From contig NC_135120.1 in assembly GCF_050908995.1 (NCBI RefSeq), positions 7,825,433 to 7,889,432 of the forward strand: 64,000 bases of DNA. The letters are read 5' to 3'. Shown here in pieces: positions 46,503-58,861 of the stretch (within the stretch, counting starts at the first letter, position 1; each line of letters starts with the position of its first letter). Source of the DNA: Andrena cerasifolii. Taxonomy: Eukaryota > Arthropoda > Insecta > Hymenoptera > Andrenidae. The notes under the pieces are model-generated. The model saw nothing but the letters and a program-made list of their open reading frames with translations. It had not been told where the DNA came from and ran no database searches. The position numbers were made by a program, and so were the translations under genes.

Positions 46503-47359
46503 TTAAGGGGATATTCTGGTCTGACGGGCAAAAAAAATCGATTTTTTTTTGCAGTTTCTACAGGTACATTATATGGGTAATACGTGTGCAAAAGGATTTT
46601 TTCCAATTCGTATTATTTGCAGAGTTTTGTTCCTGCAAGTGTATTTCGGCAAAGTTTCGGCGGACTGTTCTTTCTGGGGGTGATGGGGGAGGGGGTGCAT
46701 TTCTGTGTCTTTTAAAACACAAAAATCGACCATTTGGTTACAAAGAGACCGTTACTCTCCTTGGTCACCTTTCTGTCTAAATTGTACGCAAAACTTTGAA
46801 CGCGTTTTTCTCGAAACCATATTTTTCCAATCGTTGACCATGATATTACAAGATCGGCTGGGCCAACTCAGTCCAAGTTTTGCATATATTATCAGCACAC
46901 ACGTGGCTATCGTCCCTACCAGAATTATGATAAAACATTTTGTTTTTAAACTTTCACAGACCTTTAAAGTTTCGCACCTATAAACTGTGTGAAAATTGAA
47001 ACTTAATTTTCAAACCGCCGCCATTTGCTTAATTTTCAATATTTTTTTATCATTCTGGTAGGGACGATAGTCACAGGCATACAGATAAAGAATCTCTTTT
47101 CATTTTTTGTTATAGATCACTAGAACGAGCCCAATCATGGTCACCGTGACACCATGTTTTTTTTGTTCACCATTACTTCAAAGCAGTAAATTGCCTTTGA
47201 TTTTAATTTTTTTTCCATCGACGAAATTTGTAAAGATAGTTCAAACCTCAATAAACATGTAGCAATAAACTAAATAATAATAAAATTGATGGGTTCTTCG
47301 TAAAAAAAATCCGAAATAACGCGACGAAAACGCCTCGTCAGACCAAAATACCCCCTTAA
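46503..47359. mobile_element. TTAA-flanked MITE with TIR TTAAGGGGRTATTYTGGTCT
   Basis: The left TTAAGGGGATATTCTGGTCT and the right (complement TTAAGGGGGTATTTTGGTCT) are both followed by GACG. Internal inverted words include ACGATAG near 46912 and 47066 (GTAGGGACGATAG). Frames at 46586-46983 are AT-rich and unrecognised. piggyBac-type by target site only. Confidence 0.85.
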
Positions 47360-48860
47360 ATAATCTAAACACAATTTTCTATAAAATCAATATCTACTTT
47401 TTAATCAAAGAAACCTTCGACACCGAACAAGATTTCCAGCAGAAAAATGATTAATGACCGCGGCAAAGCAATCAACGTCTCCCCATTTAATTGCACGGAC
47501 GGAAGATAATCTCTACGAAGATAAACGAAGGATCTCCCTTGGAACTTGGAAATAAATTTTCGTTCGTCCTCGCGGGACTCGGAATGAAATTTCTTCGTCC
47601 ATGAATACAGATAGCCAGCAATGAAACTTTCGCGCGAAACATTCCGTGATACAATATTTGAAGTTTCTCCGTGGCGATTAATTCGTGTATGAGATTGGTG
47701 GAGAAGCAGGGGCAGAGGATGGGCGAAGTTTCTTTTTTTTTTCTACAAAGAGCGATATCGAAGATCCAGGCACGTGCAACTGACGGTGGCCGTGTGCTAA
47801 AAATGGAATTACTTGGTCGGGGCTGCGGCGCGACGGGGGTTGAAAAAGGGAAGAAAGAGGAAATAGAAAAGTTGCCGCGACTACCGGGCGGACAAGGTGC
47901 GTCCAGGTCAAGAACTCATTTCCGATTTAACGAGCAAACGAAGAAGCTTTGGGTGTTTCGAGCGAATTCCGTGACGGGGTTTCGTCGAAATTTTATTACC
48001 CCCGCGGTCTTCTCTAAAATCGCTGGAATTCGCGGGCGGTAAAGAAACTCTGTTAGTCCGCTATCTCCTCGAGGAGAATAAAATGCGTCCAAGTATAGCC
48101 TAGCTATTCGCAGGGGCGTTTTAAGAGAATTTTATAGAGCCGTAGTATCCGCGGACTGGGCTATAAAATAATAAAGGTTCAACTGTTATTTTATGCTGTT
48201 TTGTGGGAGCACTAAACGGCCCTCCTCATTTGGAAATCAAGGTCCCGAATGCGGTGACATGGTGAACTTGGGAAACAGAAATGTCCACGAAACGAACCCT
48301 GTCCAATAAATTTCGTTCTGGGAGGATCAAGTAATCCTGTCGCGGACCACATCGTTGGTTGTTTCTTTAGAAATTCTTTAGGAAATTATTGGGAATCCTT
48401 TCTCTCCGAGAGACCAGTGATGGCTTTCCGAAAAATCTTCATAAGATACTAGAGAGATTCACCAGAAGCTCCGTTCCAGAATGGCAAGAAACACGCAGCA
48501 TTAGCCGCTTAAAGAAGACACTTGTTTGGTCGTTTGAAAGCATGTGCAAACTGCACGGTAAAACGGAATTGATCAATGAGATTTGTAGCTGGAGTTCGAT
48601 CCCCGATTACTAACGATAATTCTATCCATTAACCCTTTCAGCGCAGTGAGCCCATGTATGCATTCAGAAAATGTGATGAACGTGTGTTGGAGATCCGTCT
48701 GGCTTTCGTCAACGAGCACGCTTTCCAACACTTCACCCTGTCTTTCTTTAGATAGCCATTAGAAAGCGTGGGACTAACTTCGATCTTCGTTACCCTCACC
48801 CGAGGCGAACCGATGGGGGCGCGAAGCGTTGTTTCGGTTTTCCCAGGGCTTGAAACCGTT
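47360..48860. other. Non-coding
   Basis: 1.5 kb. A purine-rich frame at 47671-48042 has no domain. The word TTAACCCTTTCAGCGCAG at 48630 resembles a piggyBac tip but I could not find its partner. No exon supported. Confidence 0.5.
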
Positions 48861-48870
48861 ATTATAAAGA

Positions 48871-49165
48871 TTTCGGTTCTTGAAAGAGTTATGAAGAACC
48901 TTTATTCGGAATAACCGTTATAAGAACCTAAATATCAGACTATGTAAGTATAAATTACGGTTCCTATATAGCTCTATAACTTTTATTTTTTAGGTTCTAT
49001 GTAAGTTACAAAGCGGTTATAGAACCGATTTATGTAGTTCTATATTTTTTATTTTAAGTTCTATATAAGTTCCAAAACGGTTATAGAACCGATTTATATA
49101 GTTCTATAACTTTTATTTCTTAGGTTCTGTATAAGTTCCAAAGCGGTTATAGAACCGATTCTTGT
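48871..49165. repeat. 66-bp minisatellite, GGTTCTAT...CGGTTATAGAACCG units
   Basis: The clearest units start at 48993, about 49057 and 49123. Each contains AAGTTCCAAAGCGGTTATAG and AGTTCTATAACTTTTATTT. Two more degenerate units extend left to about 48871. CGGTTCTATAACCG-type inverted words recur, so neighbouring units can pair. Confidence 0.85.
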
Positions 49166-51096
49166 AACGATTGTACAGAATTTTACAGTAAATGTAATCA
49201 CAACATATTACAACTATAGATTACTCTGTGTAACCAAATTGTTTAAAAATTATTATAAATAAGTAAGCAAATATATATTATGTACACATTTGTACAAATG
49301 TATGTAAAGAGAAAATATCCTGTTTAATTTAATTTGAGCGCGCTTTGGATACTCAGCGCACGCTCCGGAGTATGATTGACAGTTGGCGCATCAATTACGA
49401 CTGAGCATAAAAAAATAGAGAGAGATAGGGAAGTAGAGCACGTGTGCAATCCATAATTATCCGTAATTAACTTACTATAAATTAAAAATTGTGGGGTCCT
49501 GATTCTTAGCTTCAGTCAGTACACAGTGTTTTAGCACTTACAAAGCTCACATTACATTCTCCGCAAACTCCATGTATCGGAAGAGTTTTTAATTTTAAAT
49601 ACAGCATCGTTCTAAGTTCTTGAACGAGTGTTTAATCTCCTGGTACACAGCACGTGCATGCACATCCTCACACGATCTCCATTACTGCGCGAATATACGC
49701 AGCCTCTGTTCGTAACACATACATTACATCCTCAAAGATTACCATCGTTTCCAATATACAATATAACTCTTATCCACCACCCTCGTAACAGCCCTAAGAA
49801 ACTAATAAAGCAACCGTTTAGCCAACCCTCCCATCAAGCCCAACCGATAAATCTGCCTGTAATAAAAGCGGCTAAATTCTCCGCCAGCAGAAAACGAACT
49901 CTAAAAACCTGTTCCCCGATCGATTCAATTAACCATTCCCAGTGCGTCTGGGGCGCGCCGCGCCGCGTTCCCAGCCGTCCACCACGTAGACCGTTGGATT
50001 TCCATTTCGATCAACTCCTTTCGTCGATCGCCGATGGAATTACGCCCGGCGGAAGAAGGCAAACGAAACGGAACCACCGCTGACAAAAGAAATTATTTCC
50101 GCAATTCCGACGGTGGCGACGCGGCCGGGGGGGGGGGGGGAGGAGGATCGATCATCGCGGGGGGTCGGCCGCGCCCTCGGCCAACCGCCCCCGCCGCGTT
50201 CGCGTAATTATTTCTTTTCCCCCGTCGGCAAGCGGAGAGCCCCACGGGCTGTGGGTGATCTTTCCCCCCTCCTCCAGTGGGTCGTTTAACGCGGCAGGGC
50301 TTGATTTATCGCGCGAAATTGCACGGCTCCGTCGAAATTACAAACCGAAGCCGCGGCCGATTATCGCGTGCGGAATTTCCGGTTACGTAAGGCGAGGCAG
50401 ACCGGGTACAGGCAGTCGGTTTCCACCCAGACCACCTCTCGGTTACGTAACCCTCCGTCGTCTATGAATCGATAATGGCGTTACCTTAACTAGGTGCGCC
50501 TTAAGCGGACCTTAACCGAGGTCCCGCGTCGCGGAATTTCAGCCGACCAGGCTCTGCTTTCGGGAAGCGAGGGCGGGCGCACGGAGACATTGCTGCCTCC
50601 ACGCATCCCTCGAAATCAATTCATTACGCAACTGAGAAAGGCGGATTATTTAGGCGCCCTTTTGAGTATTCAATTGGGTCCGATTTTGTATATCATTAGT
50701 GAACATTGTGAGCAATAATGTGCGCAGCGTGGGGAAATATAGTTGGGAGGCTTGTCTTCGCCAGGAGCGTACAAATGAAAGCGGGGATGTTTAGGATGAG
50801 TGTGATTAAGAAACGCGAATTTGAATTTTCGTGCGAGACGTACCTACCTATGCTATGTGTTTTAATATTGAAAGAATAATAACCTCGTTTCTTCTTTTTT
50901 TTTTTGAGTGATAAAGACGATTAATAATAATAATTTAGATAACATTTTTGTAATAAATTTAAAGCATAATAGTAAATTGGTATACTAAGGTGTCTGTTGC
51001 ACCCCGAGGAGAGTAGATTCAATGACGGATTCATCAAGGAAATATTCGGAACACACTGTAGGTATCAAATCACACACGGAAACGTACACTTCAATC
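49166..51096. other. Non-coding, AT-rich then GC-rich
   Basis: The stretch 49300-49480 resembles, inverted, part of the 24803 element (25720-25920), sharing GCGCGCT, a CT-rich stretch and GCACGTGCTC. A poly-G run of about 14 lies at 50127-50140, and 49930-50700 is CpG-rich. A 151-codon frame at 49628-50083 has a biased composition and no domain. No exon supported. Confidence 0.45.
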
Positions 51097-51832
51097 TTAA
51101 GGGGAGGTTCCGGTCTAGAGCCCCCCAAAATAGGTGATCTTTAGGAATTAATTAAAGGAAAACTAATACATATATTTTAATGGGACTTTTGCATTGCATT
51201 AAGGATGTCTTAAGCTACAGAAATATATTTTTTGTTTTATAATTAATCATTACAGACGGCAGTGGGGAGTCCTTAAAGTCAAGGCGTCAAAAAATTGATC
51301 AAAATCGATGAGACCTGTATCCCCAAAAGTTATTATCAGATTCGATTGAAACTGTTTTTATTTTGAAGAATATACTTCTGGCTAGGGGGGAAACCAGAAA
51401 AAATGCAAAAATTGCATTTTTTAAGAAAATAACGACACTTGAAGTTTGAAATCACTTTCCCCCTATATTTTTCGTTCTTTCAACGCCTTTGAAAATTATA
51501 AATTTTCACTATTTTGTAATTTTGTCTGGCTTCCCCCCTAGTCAGAAGTATATTCTTCAAAATAAAAAAAGTTTCAGTCGAATCGGATAATAACTTTTGG
51601 AGATACAGGTCCCAGCGTTTTGAGAACACTGTTTCGAGAAAAACGCGTTTAAAGTTTGACGTGAGTGCCGAGTGGCCGGGTGTTTCCCATGCATTTGCCG
51701 CTACTCAAATGCCTATAACTTCGAGAATTTTACGAATTTTAACAAATCCTTTTAAACACGTATTCCTGAAAGGTTGAACAATCGAAAAACGAAATAAAAA
51801 AAATCGACTTTTAGACCTGAACCTCCCTTTAA
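51097..51832. mobile_element. TTAA element, 41032-family, chimeric right end
   Basis: The left end is TTAAGGGGAGGTTCCGGTCT and the right tip (complement) is TTAAAGGGAGGTTCAGGTCT. From 51097 to about 51620 it follows the 41032 element, including the inner inverted block around GAAGAATATACTTCTGGCTA. After CCCAGCGTTTTGAGAAC it diverges completely, so the right 200 bp come from another source. It shares its final TTAA with the next element. Confidence 0.8.
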
Positions 51833-53261
51833 GGGGGTATAGGATTGTTGAACGACTGAAATCGACGGTTCCTTGCCGGTTGGATTGCTTAGATACTAAA
51901 TAATCACCATACGGGAATTTTTCACAGTTTTTTATGTACGCTTTTACGAGTAGTGTAAAATAAAAGAATTGTCAGAATGTCGAAGATTATTCAAGTTATT
52001 TGAAGCTAAAGATGGTCCCGCGTAGCGCGCAGCTGTAATCGGTGCTAAAAGCAAAATCCTTTGGGGTGAGTAATTTCTAATAGTTATCGTGTGAAAATTT
52101 TCTGGGCGAATTTAAACAAAAATTGTAAAAGTTACACACGAATCAATTTTCTCCATATATTTTTATGGGAAAAAATCGTCTTTAATCAGTTATGAAATGT
52201 TTTACAAACATCCAATGTTGATGCGGAAATTCCACACGCTAGAGAGTGGAATTCTACAGCTTCGGTTAAAATTTTAAGGGCACATTCTACTCTCTCGGCC
52301 GAAAAATCGGCCACTTTTCGGTAATGGTTTTTATAATGAAATAAACACATAACGTTATCGAATTTCTGCGGGTATATTCTACCACTCTTGAAATACAAGA
52401 AAAAATCTTTGTTGTTTGTTTATTTCATTTGTTTACATAAATATTTCGCAGTGAAGTCGGCGGCTTCAGAATTGCTGGCGGTTGAAATTTCGGCCGACTG
52501 GATCGTCGGAAATAAAAAAACCAAACGTATTTCTAATTCGCAGGAGTGTGGTTATCTCGCCTTCCACGAAAGAACAATTTTCAACCAAAATTATTAAAAC
52601 GAGAGTCGTTCAAAGTTGAAAGTACCGAAAAGGGCATTTCTCTTCTGTTTAATAGATATAAAATCTGGGGAAATATTAAAAAATCTTAAGATATTTGTGG
52701 TTAGCGAGACAGCCATACTCCTGCAAATTAAAAATATGTTTGGTTTCTCTGTTTCCGCTGATCCAGTCGTCCGAACTTTCAACCGCCAGCAATTCTGAAA
52801 ACGCCAACTTCACTGCGAAATATTTAAGTAAACAAGTAAAATAAACAAAGATTTTTTCTTGTATTTCAAGAGTGGTACAAAACACCCTCAAAAATTCGAA
52901 AACGTTAAGTGTGTATTTCATTATAAAAACCATCACCGAAAAGTGGCGGATTTGTCGACCAGTAGAATGTCCCCCTTAAGTGAAAATATATTAATTCGTT
53001 CAAGAGTTATGATGTGCACCGCGTTTGAAAATGTAATTTCGAGATAAACGGGTTCAAAGTGTAGTCCCTCCCCTACGCCAGAAGCGGTCTGCGAGGCCCT
53101 TACTCGACGGTGTACTCAATTACGTTGAGCGCTATAATTTCCGTAATTATTCAAATTTCTTCGCGTACCATTGTTGCAAATGTTCACAAAGCATGTCACT
53201 TTCAGAATGAATAATAAAATAATCGATTTTTCAAGATTTCGCCAGTCCTATACCCCCTTAA
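51829..53261. mobile_element. TTAA element with TIR TTAAGGGGGTATAGGAYTG, split by another TTAA element
   Basis: The left TTAAGGGGGTATAGGATTGT and the right (complement TTAAGGGGGTATAGGACTGG) match for about 17 bases. The central part 52274-52979 is a separate insertion, leaving about 730 bp of host element, similar in length to the other TTAA elements here. Non-coding. Confidence 0.8.
52274..52979. mobile_element. TTAA foldback element with about 235-bp inverted arms
   Basis: Left arm 52274-52515 and right arm 52745-52979 are inverted copies sharing words such as CCACTTTTCGGTRATGG, TTTTTATAATGAAATA and TTGCTGGCGGTTGAAA. Tips are TTAAGGG(GG)ACATTCTACT. A third, one-armed copy is at 12264. The open frames in the arms arise on both strands because the arms mirror each other, and are not genes. 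Confidence 0.9.
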
Positions 53262-54601
53262 CATAAAAATCACCACGGGACGATAAAACCAACACGCAGG
53301 TTGCGCCACTCGAAGTTCGTCGCTAAACTAACCGCAGACTGAATACCCAAAACCTCAGGTAGACGACCGATACGACCTATCACAGCACTTCGAAAGCAAT
53401 CGCAATTGTGACCCCACTATTCGTTCAAGCCTCGAATTTCAACAACAAGCAAGCTTGCCTGCCGAAGGAAAACAGTCCTCCCCCGAACAGCGTCGGATTA
53501 ACGTCTATCCATATTTAAAGATGCTCTGCCGCAATTTGGACGATAATTACCGGCTTAATTGGGCGTGAAACACTGGCCACGCGAGGAACAAACATCGCCG
53601 GAGAGAGAGCAAACAAGAATATAAAATAAGCGATTCCTCCTGCAAATAGGTACTTGACCGCAGGGCGGTTTCGTTTTTCTTGCGTGGACCATTGGCGAAT
53701 TTTTTACCGATACCTCTCCGTGGTGGAAATTAAGAACCCCTGGCGGCTCGAGCTTAATCAGTGCGCCAAATTGATAGAGCAGATCAGAAAAGTCGGGTTT
53801 GCTTAGACACAAAGACAGACACTCGTTCTCGAACGATTCTACCCTTACGTGTCCAGCAGGGTGGGCCGCTTACCTCACCTGTAAAATCGAAGTAATCTCG
53901 ATAAGCTGCGTCCACGGCGATTCAAGGGGCGAACTCAATTTCCACTTCGAGGAAATCCATTTTGCCGGCGAAAGATGAACTTCCGAAGACATCCGTCGCT
54001 ACGAAGTTAGTACAATGTGGCCAGAAGAGAAAGGGGTGGGACGGGGGTGCGGGGCTGGGACAGAAGAAGCACGGGGGAGGGGCTGCTTTCCTGAAGGGAA
54101 AAGAAAGTGCAGACGACGGCTAGTCCCGACGCATTGGCCGGTTCTATCGCTACGTCTACGTCGTTACCGTACTTCCGACTAATTGGAGTGCTGACAAAGG
54201 ACCACCGGAAGTGGTTCCGTCGCTGATGACCAGAAACGTGATGTTACCACCACCCTGCCCTCCCGCTATCTCGCGTGCCACGGCGCTTCCGTTTATCCCG
54301 GATTACTTTTTCGCCGGTGCTCCGGCGAACGTTTCGAGGACGCTCGACGAACGAGCCGAAAGTAATGAGATAAAACGGGACAAATCCTCGGGCGGGGCCT
54401 CGAAAAATAAGCTTCCTCGCCGATCGTCCGTCGCGGGATCGAGGAAACGGCGAGATCGAAAGATATGGAGGGAGACGAAGGGTTGGACGCCACCAAAGGG
54501 AGACAATTACAGATAAAATAGAGAGGGGAGCTGTAAAAAGGGGAGGGATGTGAGTAGGTGCAGAGAAAAGAAGGGAAATCATCCACCAAGACGAATAAGG
54601 G
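53262..54601. other. Non-coding
   Basis: 1.3 kb. The stretch 54010-54560 is purine-rich or GC-rich with overlapping frames on opposite strands. No domain or exon was recognised. Confidence 0.5.
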
Positions 54602-55400
54602 GAATGTCCCAATTTCTGCTAATTTCGTATTTCTCTTATTATTATAAGCGTCACGTTTGTACTGTAGTTAGAATAAAATAATTCTAAATTATTTGAACAT
54701 TTACGCGAGTGTTGCGCGAGCTTGGGGCTAATCGAAGTGCAGCGTAAGCAGCGAAAAACTTTTAAAATGAGGGAATCATGGCATTCGATAATTGGGCAGA
54801 AAATAGTTTTTGCAGTAAAATTTCATATTTATTAACAAAAACAGATACCGCATGCGTTGTGCTCTGGATGTAGATTTTGTACTATTTTTTAATATTTTAA
54901 GTAGAAAACAGGTGATTAGGTTTACGGTCAAGTGAATCGCCGTCGTGTCCGAATTTCTACTCACCAAAATTTTAGCAACATAATCTCACGATTCAATTTA
55001 TGCTGCAACATCTATTTCTACTCGAAGGCATTTTATTTTTTGTTTATCATTAATTTATGCTTTACTGTTGTGTTATGAAACATCTCCATAAAAGATGTAA
55101 CTTATTTTAACCTGAAAAGGGAATATATTATGTGAGCAGAAATTGGTACAAATGGTGAGTAGAAATACGTACCTACATCGTTATTTTTCGTGAGCAGAAA
55201 TACGGACATTTAAAGCATTATATTTAATTACAAATTACTAGTAGTTAAACATCTTGAAATATCTTTCTTAAATAGTTTTCAACTGGTTGATTTATTATTA
55301 AAGAATTAATCAATTACTCTTCAAATTTTTATCACAAACAAATTTTTTACACCTTCTTTCCGTCGAGTAACCTCTTAAATGAGCAGAAATTGGGACATTC
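54602..55400. mobile_element. Element with TIR GAATGTCCCAATTTCTGCT
   Basis: The left end GAATGTCCCAATTTCTGCTA and the right end (complement GAATGTCCCAATTTCTGCTC) match in 23 of 24 bases. The interior has several GTGAGCAGAAAT(AC/TG)GG words (55133-55205). These resemble the right terminus and so look like sub-terminal repeats. It is a homolog of 12001-13573. No clear target duplication and no transposase. Confidence 0.75.
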
Positions 55401-57095
55401 AACTTAAAGGTGAGAGATGGAAGATAAAATTCACGGGGACTTGGTTGCGGAAAAGAAGACAGGATAAAAGGGAAGAAGGGCATTACTGTTTACTTGAACA
55501 TCGCAACCAATGTGTCTCAAAGAACTTACTGTGGCACTGGAGAAGAAAGGAGAGGAGTAATTATTGTTAATAGGGGTACTTATTGTTTATTAAGGCAAGC
55601 ACGTCTTCGGAGGCACTTGCGAAACGTTGTCTTTTGGCAACCGATTCCTTTTCGGCGACGTTTAGCACGGGTTTCGTTGCTCCACGATAAGGCGGAGCTA
55701 GACAGACGAGGGGAATAAAAAGGCGACTTTCTCTGTTGCAGGTCCTATTTCTTTCGGGAGCTGAGAGCCATGGCTTGGCCCAAAGCGAACGAGGTCGTAA
55801 TTTAAAATGGCTTTAAGGCGAAATACGTTTGAAGATAGTTAAGACCTGCCGTAAGCCGAGGCATCGGGAACGAGTTTCACGGGGGGAGGAAGATCGATCT
55901 GTCAATCCGCCTCGGTGGTTCTTGAATGTCGCTCGCTGTTGGCCCCTCTGGAATCAATGAGGCTCTAAAAGACACTTGCCCCGAGCGAAAAGGACGGAGG
56001 AAATCGGTCGAAGCTACTTAACCCTTTAACCTTTGAACGCTTCTCAAGGCTTTCTTCCGAAAGTGATTGAACTTCGGTCAGACCAAGACGGAGTCTGATT
56101 CTTTCGAAGATTAAAACCTTAAATATTAAAACCTAGTTATGCGGCAGAAGTCCCCCGCTCGGGTCTGCTACGTCCTCCCTTATCCAAGTTTTACGAACGT
56201 TCAAAGTGTCGCTAGGGCTCCTTGAGGAACCAGAAGACTGACAGGACTTCGAAGAATCACCTACAGCGCAATCAACGCGGGGAAAAAGAAAGCCGAGACT
56301 TCTTCCAGACGAAAGAGCGTACGGAAGGCTTGGGAGCTTGGTCCGAGGGTGCCTCGACTTAGTTTTATTTTACGGAAACCCTTGTCCCCGAGAGCTCTGG
56401 GCGCAAGGTCGTTTTCTTCCCCTGCGAACAGGCTCTCCGCCATAGAAATCGGGTACATTACTCGGGTTCAATCTCACGGTACAAGCTTGCCACCTGCTGA
56501 ACATAATCCGACATAATCTCTGGCGCGTAATATAGAAGGGTAAGGCGCGCCAGATGGTGGCCAGCTCGCATAATCGAGAGAGCACGGAGTCTATTGGCGT
56601 GGTCTAGGCCCCTGGTGCCGACTCCTGTGCAGGATTCGTACCCCGGTATACACGCACGAGAACTGGCTGGCAGCCATCGGTGCACGGTTTCTGGTTTCGA
56701 CCGCAGTCACCAGCGTCCGATGATTTACGCGCTTCCAATAGCCGCGATCCCGCGATTCCGCGTTACCGCGGACCCCACTTGCGCGATAATCAAAACCCGC
56801 GACTCCAAAATAACCCACCGATTGCTTCCCGCTGATTTTCGAGCACCGAGCGAATCCAACGATATGCCAGCGATGGGCAAGCTGACGCTGCTGGAACCTA
56901 TTCCACGGTGCCTCCATTCCACACGAGCGGGTGGTTTTCGTAACTGATTTCTTGACGAGTGAAACGACGTAGTCGGAAGATTCGTGTAGTGGTAACGAAC
57001 ACGGGGAGTAGCAGAAACAAAATTATTTTTCGGCTGGCCGCAACAAGTAGAAACGCCCCGTGCGCGGTCAGACATGCGTCAGTAGTGCACGCTGC
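55401..57095. other. Non-coding, GC-moderate to CpG-rich
   Basis: Frames on both strands between 56261 and 57075 overlap heavily and carry no motif. No exon supported. Confidence 0.5.
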
Positions 57096-57789
57096 GGATG
57101 CATTAGGGTGGTCCTTAGCTATTAGGGTAACATTTTTTTTTGTCTTACCCGCCTGAAATTTGAGGTTGGTGAGGAAATGATATGTGTAAAGTTTCAAAGC
57201 GATTGGACAACGGGAACCCCTGCCGCAATTGAGTTGAAGTTTTGAAATAATAGTGATTTCTCAATATTTTTGCATTTTTACGAAAAGCTGTTTATCTAGC
57301 AGAAATTTGCTACACAGTATCGGATTCTGTGGACATTTCTGAAGAAGAAGCCATCCACGAAAAATGTCGGAACAGTTTATAACTCGGACACAGATCCGAA
57401 TACGTGTTTGACAGCGTAGTTAACACCCCCGATTGCCTATTCTGGCTTATACGCTGCGTTGCATACTAATTTTAAAAAATAAAACTCAAAGATTTCGTCA
57501 ATATTTTTGTAAGTAATACACACATATTATTATTATACATCTAATGAACTGTACTTTTATTAAAAAATATTCACTGATACTTCCAAAATAGCCGAACACA
57601 ATTATGTCCGAAATTGACGCAAAAAACCCCTTTAATTTCAAAACTTTAACTCAATTGCGGCGCGGGTTCCCGTTGTCCAATCACTTTGAAATTTTACGCA
57701 TATCATTTCCTCAGCAAACCTCATATTTTAGGAGGGTAAGACAAAAAAAAAGTCGGAAGTTGAAAAATAAGGACCACCCTAGGATGCAT
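57096..57789. mobile_element. hAT-like foldback MITE with perfect 8-bp target duplication
   Basis: The element 57104-57781 has ends TAGGGTGGTCCTTA (left) and its exact complement (right). It is flanked by GGATGCAT at 57096-57103 and again at 57782-57789. The arms continue imperfectly for over 130 bp (GGTTCCCGTTGTCCAAT pairs with ATTGGACAACGGGAACC). The identical 8-bp flanks and the T-A-G tip fit hAT elements. Non-coding. Confidence 0.88.
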
Positions 57790-58861
57790 CTAGCGTGAAA
57801 CTTATAATTTAGTGAAAAATTCCAGTCACCAATGCAACAGGCATTGAACCCACAATGCTTTTTACTCACTTCGGCATCGCGCAGAAAAGAATCTTGGAGG
57901 TTCAGTGCGCAAAGTGTTAATCACTGCCTCGACGATAAAAAAAAAGTAGCACGCTCGCTACGAAAGCCAGGCGAGCCTCGCCCAGTATCGCTTCACCGTC
58001 CGCGACAGACTTAATTGTCATTTCACGTGGCGCGCAGTAACGATCATGTTAATTATCCCGAATGAAAAATGTTCCGTCATCGTTCCTAGTCGTCCGTCTG
58101 CGAACAGTCATCAGGCCGGGGATGTTTTGCGATAGCGAGCGTGAATACTAATCACGGGGAATGCATCTTTCTTCATTACCCCGGGAGAGGGCGAGGCCGG
58201 GGGCAAGCTCGTCGTAGTTCAAAGGGAATTGCCGGCATTCTGGCCATCTTTGGAGCGAAGAAATCGAACGGGGCGTACCGCGGCGATCGACTTTTATGGC
58301 GGCTTGCAACGCGACGCGGAACGGAGCAATTCGGTGCCGCGGAGCGGCTCGATAAGGCAATTAACCGGGAAACAATTGCAGTACCTTCGACAAGGGTAGG
58401 GGGATTATACGGCCGTATTTTCCACCGGGCCTCTAATGAACCGAGCGTGCATAAGTGTTTCCAGCGTGGCGGAGTCGAACACGCCCACGTAAACGCAGCC
58501 CAGGTGTTTTAGGCCCGAGGTAACGTTGGCCGCCGTTAGCTCGGCGATCCTCGTGCACGATCTTGATCTATAAACAAGCCGGGAACGGGAAATTGCGGCA
58601 ACGTCCCCCTTTGTGCGTCGGCGACGATATTAGCCGGATGATTTTCGGGAATATGCGCGACACCTGATCACCCCGCATTTCTGTGCAAGCTGTTCCGTAT
58701 GGGATACATTGTACAGAGTGGCTATTAGAATCTGGTGCAATGGGGATGGAGATGATTTATCATGAGATAACGCGCAAATGTTCCTGATAAGAGGTAGACT
58801 TGGCAACTCCAACCGCGTCGAGCTTCTTCTTATCAAAGTTAAGACATTCGCCACTAACAAA
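57790..58861. other. Non-coding
   Basis: About 1.07 kb, CpG-rich between 58140 and 58600. A 123-codon frame at 58141-58512 has no recognisable domain. No exon supported. Confidence 0.5.

Noticed and set aside
48580..48612. B-box-like GGAGTTCGATCCCC
   Set aside because: No cloverleaf can be drawn around it, so it is a chance match.
49628..50083. 151-codon plus-strand frame
   Set aside because: Biased, domain-free translation in a region that changes from AT- to CpG-rich. No splice or start context.
52388..52936. Paired plus and minus frames with similar peptides (FVYFICLHKYFAVK / FVYFTCLLKYFAVK)
   Set aside because: The similarity arises because the two arms of a foldback element are inverted copies. 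There is no evidence of a protein.
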